Source: Aurantiochytrium sp. KH105
Taxonomy: Eukaryota; Sar; Bigyra; Thraustochytrida; Thraustochytriidae
Direction of reading: 5' to 3'
Assembly (NCBI GenBank): GCA_003116975.1
Contig: BGKB01000204.1
Coordinates: 48,008-112,007 of the forward strand
Length of the DNA stretch: 64,000 nt
The translations under genes and the position numbers were made by a program. Numbering within the stretch: the stretch's first letter is position 1; each line of letters begins with the position of its first letter. The notes under the pieces are model-generated. The model had not been told where the DNA came from and searched no databases. It was given only the letters and a program-made list of their open reading frames with translations. Positions 37,737 to 49,400 of this stretch are shown here, one piece after another.

Positions 37737-39288
37737 ATGCCTTGGAAATGTAAGTTCGAAAGCGCGCCGTAGCGAGCACGTGCGCACCTTGAAAAGTACT
37801 GTCGCCGCCCGCGACGACGACGACGACGAGGACGTCAAGGACGGCGAGGACGGCGAGACTGCGCGCTCGTAAGAGGGAGAGCACGAACGCGACATATGCA
37901 GGCACCGCGTGCGCGCCGCTCGCGCCCTGCAGTCGTCACGAGCCTTTCCTCCTGGGACGGTAGCGGCGCTCCGAGGAGCGCGTGCACCTGGTCCTGCTGC
38001 AGGAATCGCAGCTTTTTCGAGGTCGCGGGCTTGTCGTACTTTGTGAGGCGCATGCGCGCATCAAGAGAGAGAAAAAGAGAGAGACAGAGAGAAAGATACA
38101 GAGAAAACTGACACAATAACGCGATAAACGCAATGCGAGTTCACAGGCGAGGTCTGCACATTAATGAACCTGAACGACGACGCGGAGTTCTGCAACCTGT
38201 GTAACAAGCCCAAGGGCACCCCGGACCCGGACGCAGACGATGATGACGACACGATGCAGCGCATGTCGCTGAAAGCCATTCTCAAGGCCGGCCCCGACGC
38301 CTTTGACGCAGAGATCCAGGAGCACAAGCGGCTCGAGGCACTCAAGGAGGTCAGGGGTGTCTTTGGCGTTGTGATCAACAGCGAAACGCCAATTGTCGTC
38401 TGCGACTGCATCGCCTTTCTGCGCGCGCAGGGCATGTACACTGAGGGTGTCTTCCGCATTCCCGGCCAGCAGGACATCGTGGACGCGCTCAAGTTCCGCT
38501 ACGTACAAGAAAACGAGGACGAGGACGTCCTCAGCGCCATCCCCTGCGAGGTGAACGATGTGGCCACTCTTCTTAAGAGCTATTTCCGCTGGCTTCCGGA
38601 GCCCGCATTCCCGTACGAAAACTACGACGACATTCTCGACACGTGCCGAACCCCCAAGGCTAGCAAGGAGGAGCTGGAGGATGCCGTCTTTGAAGCCATG
38701 GAGAACGTGCAGAGCCCGAACCGCGAGTGCATCTGCCTCCTCATTCAGTTCCTGCGCGAGGTGGCGCAGTTCGAGGAGATCAACAAGATGTCGCCGGCCA
38801 ACCTGGCCACCTGCTTTGCGCCTTCGCTTCTTCGGGCGCCGGACACGGTGTCTCCTGAACAAGCGCTCATGGACATGGGCCCTGCCATCGGTGTGCTCGT
38901 CACGCTCATTCGCAGCGATCGCCCTCTCTTTCTGCCCCCAAAGGAACAAGTGCGCGCATCCACAAAGCACAAGCCGCGTGATGTCCTTCCTCCTCCCGGC
39001 ATGGGTCCTTCCGCAAACGAGAGGCGTCGGTCCTCACTCCAGGCGGGCCTCACTCAGCTTCGCAAGTCTCTGGGCGGTCTTGTCCGCTCCAACAAGGATA
39101 AGGGTCGTGACGTAGGCGCTCCCCCGGGACTCAACCAGGGTCGCGAGGGTCCGCCGCCCATGCCTTCGCGTCGCGATGGCCGTGGCGCCGCTGCCACGCC
39201 AACCACGGTGACACCGCCAAAGCCTGCCAAGGAGCTCCGCAAGAAGTCTCGCATGCCTGCGGACTATGATATCGACGAGAATATATGA
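37737..39288 (+). CDS. RanBP2-type zinc finger/RhoGAP protein, two exons
   Basis: Exon 1 is only 13 nt (37737-37749), beginning GCCACCATGC. The intron is 37750-38146 with donor GTAAGT and acceptor TTCACAG. Exon 2 is 38147-39288, giving 384 residues. Splicing completes a RanBP2-type finger, W-x-C-x2-C-x10-C-x2-C (WKCEVC ... FCNLC), whose first two Cys come from across the junction. The RhoGAP domain (about 70-260) follows, with the arginine finger in EGVFRIPG, LKSYFRWLPEPAFPY and MSPANLATCFAPSLLR. RhoGAPs switch off Rho-family GTPases. RanBP2-type fingers bind ubiquitin, Ran-GDP or RNA. The tail is basic, Ser/Pro-rich and probably disordered. The finger suggests recruitment to a partner, which I infer only. 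Confidence 0.9.
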
Positions 39289-39679
39289 GCCTGATCCCGC
39301 CTTTTGCCTCTGTGCATGTGCATGAAAGTGCGCCTGCGCACAGTGGCGCCAGGCCTCCATCCGATCTGCATCGCTGCGTTTCTTCACACGTTGTTTCTTC
39401 TTTCCCATTCTTTTCTTTTGAGTGGATGGTCGTATGCACGAACGGAGCGGTGTGCCCCGTCGAGTAGGGGCGCTCGTTCGTTTACAGCTGTGCAAGTACT
39501 ACTGCAAGTGCAAGTACTACTGCAACTTTAAGCAACTGTATGGAACTTTAGCGCGGCGAGCGACCCGGACCTCTCCCTTTTCATGAACCTGAGACACGAC
39601 CAAGGAGCAAGCGCTTGTCTTCAGCTTTTTGTGCACGCAAGATGACCATCAAGCAAGTAAGCGAGCATCGTTGGCATGT

Positions 39680-39710
<31 letters not shown>

Positions 39711-40061
39711 GATGCTATTTGCTCGTACTTTCAGTCTCACCTCCCAAAATGTCATACGCGAGCCGTCGGCCGCGACTTTGCTCGAGTGTTTATCCCCCTT
39801 CCTTTGTCTCCCACCCACTTCCCGTATTCTTCGGACACTTTTGGCTGGGCACGCTTTACCTGTCCGGCGATGGCGTCTTTGTCTTCGTTCCCTTTCTCTT
39901 TCCTCGATCTTCTAAAATTTGTCAGCCACCTGTTTTCTTCCATACATGTTCTCCTAAAAACTGTGCAAAATCGTTTTGCCTGCAAATATCAAAGGTAGAA
40001 CAAGATCACACAAGCATTGCAAAGGTGAACGAGACACAATAAATCTTTTCTTGGATTAGGC
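39289..40061. other. Convergent 3' intergenic region
   Basis: This spacer lies between the RhoGAP and LACTB2 3' ends. It holds a short duplicated CAAGTACTACTGCAA motif (about 39492-39525) and a GCTT repeat (39680-39710). No gene is seen. Confidence 0.5.
39680..39710. repeat. (GCTT)n tract
   Basis: Seven tandem GCTT units. Shorter GCTT runs occur elsewhere in the window, near 11830. Confidence 0.85.
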
Positions 40062-41184
40062 CTAGAGCCCGGACGCAGATGCGCTCAGACAAAGCTTCCA
40101 TTGCTGTGTAAATGGCTCTTTGGGCTCAGGGCCAGTCTTTTCAGCCCTCTTCTCGGAACTCAGATACGTGAGAACATTCACGGTGTTATACATGGCAGGC
40201 CCAAAGAGCTTGGGATCGAGATCCGACGGGTAGACTGCGCGCGTAATCTGCTCGACCGTGAGGGCCGCCTCTTGGCCAGCGTCGCGCATTGCGCCCTCCA
40301 CCTGGCGAACGCGTCCCATGCGGTGTTCCACATAGGCGTCAATGCGCTCAATCGCGTCCTCAATCACGGGGCCGTGCCCTGGGTAGAGCTTTTGCGGCTT
40401 GAGGTCTTTCATTCGCTGCAAGGAGGCAAGATAAGCCGTCAGGTCGCGAAAGACACCCGTGCCTTCGCCAAGGACATTATCCGCTGACAGCATCGATTGC
40501 TCCTCCTCGATCACTCCAACGAGATGGTCGTTTGCGTGACCGGGGGTGAGATATACGCGCAAAGTCGCACCCTCCGTGCGCAGGACGTCGCCGTCGCCAA
40601 GCGGAGTAAATTTGTCCTTTGGCCAGATCTCATACGGTGTCACAGCGCCCTCGCCACCATACGAAGGCTCGAGCTCTTCTGGAATAAACTTGTACACAGG
40701 CACCGGAGAAGTCTCTGACTCTGAAAAGGCCTTGACCACCGACGGCACGCCGCCCAAGTGGTCGAAATGCCAGTGCGAGATGACAATGGCTTGCAGCCCA
40801 GTGCAGCCGACCTCGGACATGGCCTTACGCAAAGTCTCTACGTAATCCTCGAGACCCTCGCCGGTGTCCCAGAGGATGCGCTTGGGTCCCGAGCCAATTA
40901 AGTACGTGTTGGTGCCTGCAGCCCCAGCGTTGTCAGTCTGCGAACACAATCCTTTTTTCGACCTCTGCAGGTGCAAGACAAGCAAGAGGAGCAAGCACGA
41001 GAAATGTTGTTCTTTTTGGTTGTGTGTTTTGCGCGTGGTGAGTCATGCACGTACCGTTGAGCGTGAAAGAGCCCGGGTTTTGCCCAAGGACTCGCGTGAC
41101 CACGGGCGACAGCGTCGAAAAGGCATCAAGCTTTTGCAAGACTTGCTTCCCGCCCCGCAGGTGCTGCGTCAGGTTAGCGGCCAT
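40062..41184 (-). CDS. LACTB2: LACTB2-like metallo-beta-lactamase-fold nuclease, two exons
   Basis: LACTB2 is a mitochondrial single-strand endoribonuclease of the metallo-beta-lactamase fold. Exon 1 is 41184-41055 (from MAANLTQHL). The intron is 41054-40916 with donor GTACGT and acceptor CTGCAG. Exon 2 is 40915-40062. Splicing gives VTRVLGQNPGSFTLN joined to GTNTYLIGSGP, which reproduces the conserved N-terminal block of the family; the unspliced frame does not. The product has 327 residues. The metal motif HWHFDH is at about residues 91-96, with later ligands in TPGHANDH and YPGHGP. The helical C-terminus (LTVEQITRAVYPSDLD) is also typical. Mitochondrial location is inferred from the family. 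Confidence 0.92.
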
Positions 41185-41866
41185 GACCGCAGCTGCTTTG
41201 TCGTCTTTGTCCGCCGCGCGGGGGCGTCTCGCCTCACCTCGCCTTGTAGCGTAGCGTAGCCGAGCGCCTCCTGCTTGAAAAGGTTTTGGCTGAGACGGTG
41301 TCAAGAACGACAATGCCAAATGTCAAAGTCAATCCCGCGCTTCGAAGCCGAGCTCTTCTGCGCGCGAGAGAGGCGGCGTGCTCGCGCTGGCGGGAGAAGT
41401 CGCGCGAAGGCTGCGGCGCCAGACGAACGACGCAGAGCGCGCAGCAACGGGGTCTGCCGGCGGCCAAAGCGGGTCTGCGCAGTCTGAGCAGGGATCGGTT
41501 TGGCGACGGCGAATGTCGGACGGACCATGCTTGCGAATTATGGTGGCAACTCCAGGGGCCAAAAGGGCGTGGAGCAGGACTCTGTCGTCGTCCTCCAGCT
41601 CAGGGGTGTTATGACACACGTGCCCAAGGCTGCGAGATTGACGTTCTTTGATGAAGAGAGCGGGATCTCATCGCGGTCGGAAGGTCATTTGGACGATGGG
41701 TGGGGAGTGCGGCGTAGTGCTGTAGATGTGGCAGCGGCTGCGGCTCCTGGCTGTAGTAGCTGCAGCTGATCAATCGCCCAGGAGCAGCATAGGTCCTGGA
41801 GGGTTATTGGACTCTCACAACTGGCTACTCCTCGGCGCCCGGGCCAGAGGATGTGTAGTACGGGCA

Positions 41867-41901
<35 letters not shown>

Positions 41902-43410
41902 TGGGAGCCCGTGCCAACATTGCAGCACGGCGACCGGCGGCACCGCGGCAGGACCGTAACGGATTTGCGCTCGCCTGGCCGATTTGACCCACGCCTGCCC
42001 CACCGGTCAGGTCTTGCTTCTGGACCGTGGAAAGCTCGCTCGTTCTGTGACAAGTGACAAACAGTCATCTCCCAGCCGTGACTCCTCTCCCCCAAAATCG
42101 CCCTCCGGCATCCCCGTCGATGACGGTTACGTTTCGTCTCGTCACCCTTCCTTTCCTTTCGTTTCTTTGTCGCGTCCACGACGAGGTCCTCCAAGAGCCC
42201 GCTCGCTCGCCTCACCGCCAATCCCAACCGCAATCCCAAGTCGCCGCCCACTGAATCCCGCAGAAGCCGGGGTCCTCCGAAACACCCGAAGCCCGACGCG
42301 GCAAGACGCGAGCTCCGCGCAGCAGAGTCGCGCTCGGCAGCCGGGCCTGCGCTCGACCCCGACGATTGCTGCAGCCGGCAGGCACGGCGCTGATCTGGCC
42401 GCGTCTATCGTTGATGATCATCGCCCGCTCGCTCGGTAAAGCCTGCAAAAACGAACTGGCCTATCTGCGCAAGAATAGGTCTCTTCCGGATAAAAGTCGC
42501 TTCCACATTTCTTTTCAAAAAGAGAGAGGGCAAACAAACTCGAAGCGCGACTCCGCGTCGCGTGGCGTCGCGCGTGGCGTGCTGCGCCGCGCGTGGCGTG
42601 CTGCGCCGCGCGAGTGCCGCGGGCCCCTCCCGGCCTCGCCCTCCCTCCCTCCCTCCCTCCCGTCTCTGCTCGGCGGCGCCAACGCGCGAGCGAGGATCGG
42701 CGAGCGCGGCATCTCCATCGCACGGATCACCACCGCGGCGCGGCTGAAACAGCCCCCGACTCCGGCGGCCCTCGCTCCCGCCCACGCTCCGGCGGCCGGA
42801 GCAGAGCCCGGCGCCGCGCCCTCTCCCCGCGCCGCGCACCGCGCCGGCAGGCGGGCGGGCGGGCGAGGCGGCGCGGGCGGCGCGGAGACGGCCGGCCTCC
42901 CTGAGGAGAGGCCGACTCGACCCCGCGCGGCTGCCTCCTGAAGAACGCCGCTGCCGCCCGAGGCCGTGCTGACTTGCCGACCCGGCCTGCCGCCTGCTGC
43001 CTGCTCTGCGCGCCCTTCGCGGCCTGCCGGTACCGACGGCCGCTGGCGGCGAGCTCGCGAGGTCCGCGGGCGCGGCTTTCTCGCCCTTTCGGCCTCGTCT
43101 TCTACGTCCGTCTTCTCCGTCTTCTTCGCCTCGAGCGAGCGAGGCCTTCGTTCAAGCGGCGCGTGCCGAGGTTGGTTAGACCAGGTCTCGCCAGGTCGCT
43201 CGCTAAGCTCGACCGAGGTGCGCCTCGCGCCTTGCTCGCTCACGGTTCTCAGCGTGTTGTGTGTGTCTCTTTTTCCCCTCTCTTGTTGGTGCGAGTGAGC
43301 GAGGCCTGTGAGGAGCGGCGGCGTGTTTGACGCGGCGAGCAGGGCCAGGGCTGGCCGGGCTGGCTCGATCGTTCGACCTTGAGGTAGTTGGTTCTTGAGC
43401 GCAAAGAACA
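41185..43410. other. Intergenic and 5' region of the DEK1-like calpain gene
   Basis: This 2.2-kb region lies between divergent genes. It becomes very GC-rich after 42540. It contains a CTG tract at 41868-41901 and repeated GCGTGGCGTGCTGCGCC units at about 42560-42605. Long frames on both strands in 42515-43435 come from composition. No domain is seen. Confidence 0.5.
41868..41901. repeat. (CTG)n tract
   Basis: About ten CTG units ending in TTGCTG, in an intergenic region. Confidence 0.85.
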
Positions 43411-46400
43411 ATGGCCGGCAAAGTCGTGCAAACAACAGGCGTGGTGCTATGGGAGCGCAAGGATATCTGGGAGGTCACGAACGCCACGGGTCTCGTGGCG
43501 GCCATCATCGTAACGCTCGTGCTCTATATTATTATCATGATCATCATGGCGAAAACGAGGTTCCGATGGTGGATGCTGCCTCCAGTAATTACCGCAAGGA
43601 GAAAGTGGCTCATGCCATGGATTGACGTCAGAGACCGCGGCGCGAGCAGTTTACGCACTCTGCACTACAGCATCATCGCCTGGAAGGGTGTCGTCAAGGC
43701 CCTCCTTGCGGCGCTCGCTGTCAGTGTCGCACTTATGCTCTACTATTCGTCCTCAGATAGCGTTTGGGGCAACTTTCGCCAGAAACCGCTGGCACTCGTC
43801 TCCCTGGGGCTCTACCTGCTCACCGTAATCGCGCTGGTCTTGTTCTGGAAAACAAACCTATGGAACATCTCGATGCAGATCCGCGTGCTCTCCTTTGTGC
43901 CGCTCTCGCTCAATCTCATGGACACGAAAGGGCATTCGTGGTGGGCACCCCAAGAGGCTCGCGAAAAGGTATTGCGCCAAGTTCTTGCCATCCTCATTTC
44001 CCTCGGGCTCATCTTCGTCACAATTACGAATCTCTTCCTCATCCCCTTCGGCGAGTGCGAGGGGGAGGACATTGCGTGGATGTTCTCAGAATGCAACAAA
44101 ACTTGGACCTCGCACACGCGCGCGGCGCATGATAACTACATGCAAGACGCGACCTGGCACGTGGGGTCAAACTGGATCTTCATCCTTTTCAACTCAATCT
44201 TTGTCATCATGACTGCTTTCCTCATCGACCTCTACGTCCACGCGGGCGTTGACCTCGTCGTAGAGGTTCAAACACGCGTTGCCCAAAGTCTCATGCGTTA
44301 TGGCGTCAATGCACACCAAATTGCCATGGCGGCAACTGAGACCGACGACGCCACCGGGTCGCTCGCGAGCGCGCGCGACATCGATACACAGCTCAATGAG
44401 CGAGCCCCCACCGCGCAGGAGCGCGTCGACGTACTCATGAACATGGACAGTCCTCGCGAAGACAGTCTGGTGCGCGCGTCTTCGAGCCTTAACAACGACG
44501 ACGAAGACAGGACAAGCGACGCCGAAGACCGCAAAGGCGGCACACACAGCAACGATAATGATGGCAATGCATCGCCTCACATCAAGAAGGCGGACTGGGA
44601 CGCGCTCCCCGGAATCAACGCCCCAATACGCGTGCCACTTTCGAGCCCTGACGGCCGCGAACTCATCGACAAAGAACTCGCGCGTGCGTATAAGATTCTC
44701 AAAAACTTTGTTTGGAAACAAATGGGCGACATGCCGGGTCTGCAGCGCGGCGATGCAGCGGTGACCATCGAGGGTATTGCAAGGCAAGAGTCGCTGCACA
44801 GGTCTGTCGACAAGTCTCGACCACCAGCGCGCGTAATTCGAGCCGCGAAACCGTTTAGCGAACAAAACTACATGGACAAGCTGCTGCATGCCTACATGGG
44901 TATTTTGCGCGCTGGCATGATGATTTCATATGGAGCTTCCGTAACGGTGCTCCTGATGCACGCCGTGCTTCATCTCGTTCTCACGCAACGCACCGTGGCG
45001 TTTTTTCAGGCCGTCGGCATCCTTATGACCGATTCGATTCTCCTGCTCAGGTTTGCGGAAAGTACGAAGATGCGCACCAAAGTCCAAGCCAGCTCGCGCT
45101 ATGCGCGCATAAGCCGTGCCAAACCTTGGCATATTGCCACCATATCGCTCTTGTCACGCATCGTGCTCGTAAGTGTTCCCAGTGACGCCTGGTTTATTGG
45201 CCAGGCGTGTCTTTACACCATCGCAAGTATCTATCTGGGCCGAGGTCTTGCCTCAGAGTATATGTCGAAAAAGTCCACGGGCGGGACGGGCCGCAGAACT
45301 GTTTTGCGCGCAGTTCGCCGTGTCCGCGGCGTTGGATCCCTCTTTCGGGTTCTATGGCTCTCGAGCATCGTGTTTCTGCGCGAAATCCTCTTTGCTGTGT
45401 TTCTCATTTACTTTGGAGGGCTCACGTGGCTGCTGAGCTCGCCAACGCTGGACAATGCCATGCGACTCGGCGTGCAAGAGAACAATGGGGGCTATGTTAC
45501 CATCTGGATCCTTGAGGATGCCGTCCCGCAATACAAAATTGGCGTGCTGGCTTTGCTCATCGTTTGCAACTTTTGCGCCGGCTTTCTTGCTTGGCACTAT
45601 TGGCTGCGAATTCGGGGTAAGCGGCCTCTACACGTGTTAAGCAACCTGCGCCTTGCTACGCAAGTCCTGCTCACATTTTCGGGTGTTCTGGCGCTTGCTA
45701 TTTACAGTGCATACTTCATCTCGTATGATATGTTCGCCAAGTCCGAGAAGTTCTCCATTTTTGGCACCGTCGCAACAATGCTTCCCGTGACGTTCGTCGC
45801 CGTGTACGTGCACGAGATCTGGGTGCGCGATGACTTTCGCTATTGGCATCCGCTTCCCAAGCGCGTTATTCTACCAGCGAGCGCAGAGCCCTACGACGAG
45901 CACACCATTAAGTTGCGCAACTATGCGGCCAAGGTCAAGGCCGCGCGCCAGCTCATCTGGCGTCGCAACGCAGTCGTGGTGGCCGGCTCCCTTTTCGTAA
46001 TTTCAGGTTTTGCAGCCTGGGGCGCCTCTCTTGCCTACGAGATTGAGGATCTTGACACAGAGTTTGCCATTCTCTTTCCCTGTGCAACCTTTGCTCTCCT
46101 TTGCGGCGTTCTTGGCGCCAAACTCTGGTTCAATACGCTCCAAGTCTCGAGTGGTCTCGTGTTCTTCTTTGCGCTGCTCGTGTCCACAATGTTGGCATCC
46201 TACGTTGTGGGTCTCGAGGAGGTCATTACCTCACGCGGCACCGCCTACAATGACTTCCTCGATGTCATTGGCTTCTTCCTGCTTCTCGTCCCTGTCTTTA
46301 TCACCGGTGTTGGTTCTATGCTCGTTTTCCGCGATGAGCACTTCAAGCTTAACTGGTTTGTTGTAGCGGCTGCAACCTCGTGCCTACTGATCTTGCTGGG

Positions 46401-49400
46401 ACTCGGCTCTTGGTTTGCGATCCGTTTCTCTGCTTTTGCCGCCATTTTCTACTACCTGTGTCTGGTCATTGTCTTTGTGCTGGCATGTATCTGGCTGTGG
46501 TGGCATTCCTCGCGCATCGACAGCGACAAGAGTCTGCGCCCGACGCGTCGTTGGCTCTGGGTCGTTGTCGTCTTTGTGATCGTACTTTGCGCGCTCGGTG
46601 CGTGGGATCTCGGGACGCAGCAAAGCGTCATCATTGCTGACGTCTCGGACCCTCTGTATGGTGTGAGCTACTTCCTCGTTGCGTATGCCCTGGCGTTTGT
46701 CTTCACGACCGTCTTCATTCTCAGTATTAACCGTGATCTGGTACGCAAGTCAACACGTCTCTCCCCTGCGCCTTCATTGCTTGGGCTTCCGGCTATTGCC
46801 TTCAAAGTGGAAAATCGTGGAGGCGAGCTTTACAAGTACAACAGTCCGGTTCTCTGGGTCATTGGTGTGCTCTTTTCACTGCAGCTTCTGGGCTTTAGCA
46901 TTACCTGGACCGTGCAGCCCAATGCGGGCATTTCCATGACTTCCGTGGCCATTTGCCTACTTGAGATCTACGCGCTGCACATGTCCGTGGAGCGGTCGCT
47001 TCATTTTCGCAGCAATTTGCTCGAAATTGATGATGTCTCCGAGCTTGACACCATCTTTGAGCGCATTTTGCGCGAATCTGTCGATCGCTGTCTGCAGATT
47101 TCCCAGCAGGCAATGATGGCGTCCTGGCTTCAGATCCGCCGGCCGCGCCTCGACGAAACGAACGAAGGCGAAGCGGCCTCGCCGCGCAAGGGGGCTGAGG
47201 GGGCGCAACAGTCTCGGAAAAAGAACCGTTTTTGGAAAAGCAAGCGACGGCGGATGCGTTCGCCTCGCTCTTTCCTGAGGGCCGAGAGTCAGATTCCCAC
47301 GACATCTGCTCCAGGAAAGGCACGTCTCGTTCCACTTGTATCCAAGTCGATGCCAGGCTTGTCACGACCGACCTTTCCCTCGACAAGCCCGAGTACTGTG
47401 GAAGCGGGCCAATTTGGGTCCAGTTCGTCGCTGAATAGGCCGCAGGGTGAAACAGACGACCAGAGTGCTGGCGAAGTAAGAGCAGACGATGACATCGGGG
47501 AGGAGCAGCACTTTGATGAAGTTGACGCGGACGCGGACGCGTCCGCGGAAGAGAATGAGGATGAGGAACAAGATGAAGAGCAAGAGGGCGAGGAGACCAT
47601 TATCAGCAACGCTAAGGCGCTCGTTGAATACTACGATTCCGTCGCAGAATGTGACGCCGAGTACGAGCGGTTCCTTCATGATGGCTGCAAGTATGATGCT
47701 CTCTTCAATGTGCTATTTTGGATGCGGACAACGCAGGTTGTGCTGGAACAGCGAGCGACATGCAAACGTGTCGTTTGGACGCCGCTTACGTCAACGCACG
47801 GTGGAGATAGCGTGAGCACCGGTTCGGGGAGCTCTGGGCGTGGTGCGCTTCAGATAAGACACTCGAACTCGCATGCCTCGCCGGAAGATGCTGGAATCCT
47901 CGATGATACGCGCAAGGTCATTCCTCCGAGCGCGCTCGGAAGCCATTCACACGCTGAACGAGTGCCCTACATGGGCAACTCGACACCGTATCGGCTACCG
48001 TCTCTGGAGGTCAACATCACAAACATCAGTTCCTCACAAGAGCACATCTCTTGCGATGCAAGTGTGCCTTCGGCTCCCGCATCGCTTGCAAAGTCTATCG
48101 ATCAGTCAACAGCTACTCAGGCGCCGTCGACGTCGTCGAATTCGCCCGCGACCTCCTTGTCCACGCTCAAGAATCTCAAGTTCTGGAAAGGGGGTCGTGG
48201 TCCATTGCGCGCTGCGTCGAGACGATCGTCTTCGACCGTCGCGCGAACTGCCGCCGATCTTCGCAATGCTGGCCGCCTGCGCTTGGCGCAGACGGTGAGT
48301 AATCGAAAAGGATTGATTGCCAGTCAATATGAGCGGCACGCAGCACCCCATGAGAGCCCATGCGATCAGCAACAGCAACAGCACCACCATCAGTACTCTC
48401 GTGGTGGCCTGCGCACGAATAGCGAGCTCAATGTCCTCTCTCATGAGTGGAAGCACCTCGACGACGATATGGTGTGGACGCAGTTGCAGTCGATTGTTCA
48501 GCATAGCGGACGATGGAGCGACCCCGAGTTCCCAGCCACGAACGCGAGCTTGTTCCTTGACTGGAATGACGAAGATTACGAGGAATATCTGGACGACCTT
48601 GACGAGGATGACATTCGCGGAGCCGTGTGGTGCCGACCAAGCGAGTTTCTTCCCAATGAAGTGGCGCGAGTGATGAACCTTTCTCTTTGCGTGAAGCCCT
48701 CTGAAAACGTATATGATCCAACGGAGGTCCTCCAAGGCGGAACAGGCGACTGCTGGCTCTTGAGTGCAATGTCCGTGGTCGCGCTTTTCCCGCGTCTGCT
48801 CGACGATGTGGTGGTGACCAAGCACGTTGCCGAAAAGGGGATTTACCATGTGCGACTCTTTCTGGACGGCAAGTGGGAGAATATTCTCATTGATGACCGG
48901 TTCCCGTGTTCGCTTGAACAGAGTCTTGAGTTTGATCCAAACGATGAGTCTAAATCTCTTCGATTAAGTGATAGGCCTCCAGATATCGTGCTCAAGCGCC
49001 CGCACGACGACTACGATCCCAACGAAGTGCGCCGTCTACCCTTACCGCAGTACTGTCGTTCGCGAACAGGCAATGTGCTGTGGCCAATGCTTATTGAAAA
49101 GGCGTATGCAAAGCGTTTTGGTTCGTATGAGGCGCTCAATGGTGGTCACGTTCACTCGGCGCTCGTAGACCTCACGGGTGGCCTTTCGCAGGTGTTTGCT
49201 TTGCACGAGGACGTCGAAGTTGTCATGTCCGGTGCACTTTGGGACAAGCTCCTCGAGTTCAAGAGTCGCGGAGCATTGCTTGCCGCTGGATCGCCAGCGC
49301 CACCGATGGGAGACTCGAACCAATTTGCGGATGGCCAGCTCGCCACCGATCGTAATGGCATCGTTCACGGGCACGCATATTCTATCGTGGATGTGATGGA

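Noticed and set aside
36694-37905. Long minus- and plus-strand frames, up to about 400 codons
   Set aside because: The region is extremely GC-rich and several frames are open simultaneously on both strands. Products are Arg/Pro/Ala low complexity. The real feature is the short exon at 37737.
42515-43435. Minus-strand frame of about 300 codons
   Set aside because: It is a compositional frame in the GC-rich 5' region of the calpain gene, with no recognisable domain.
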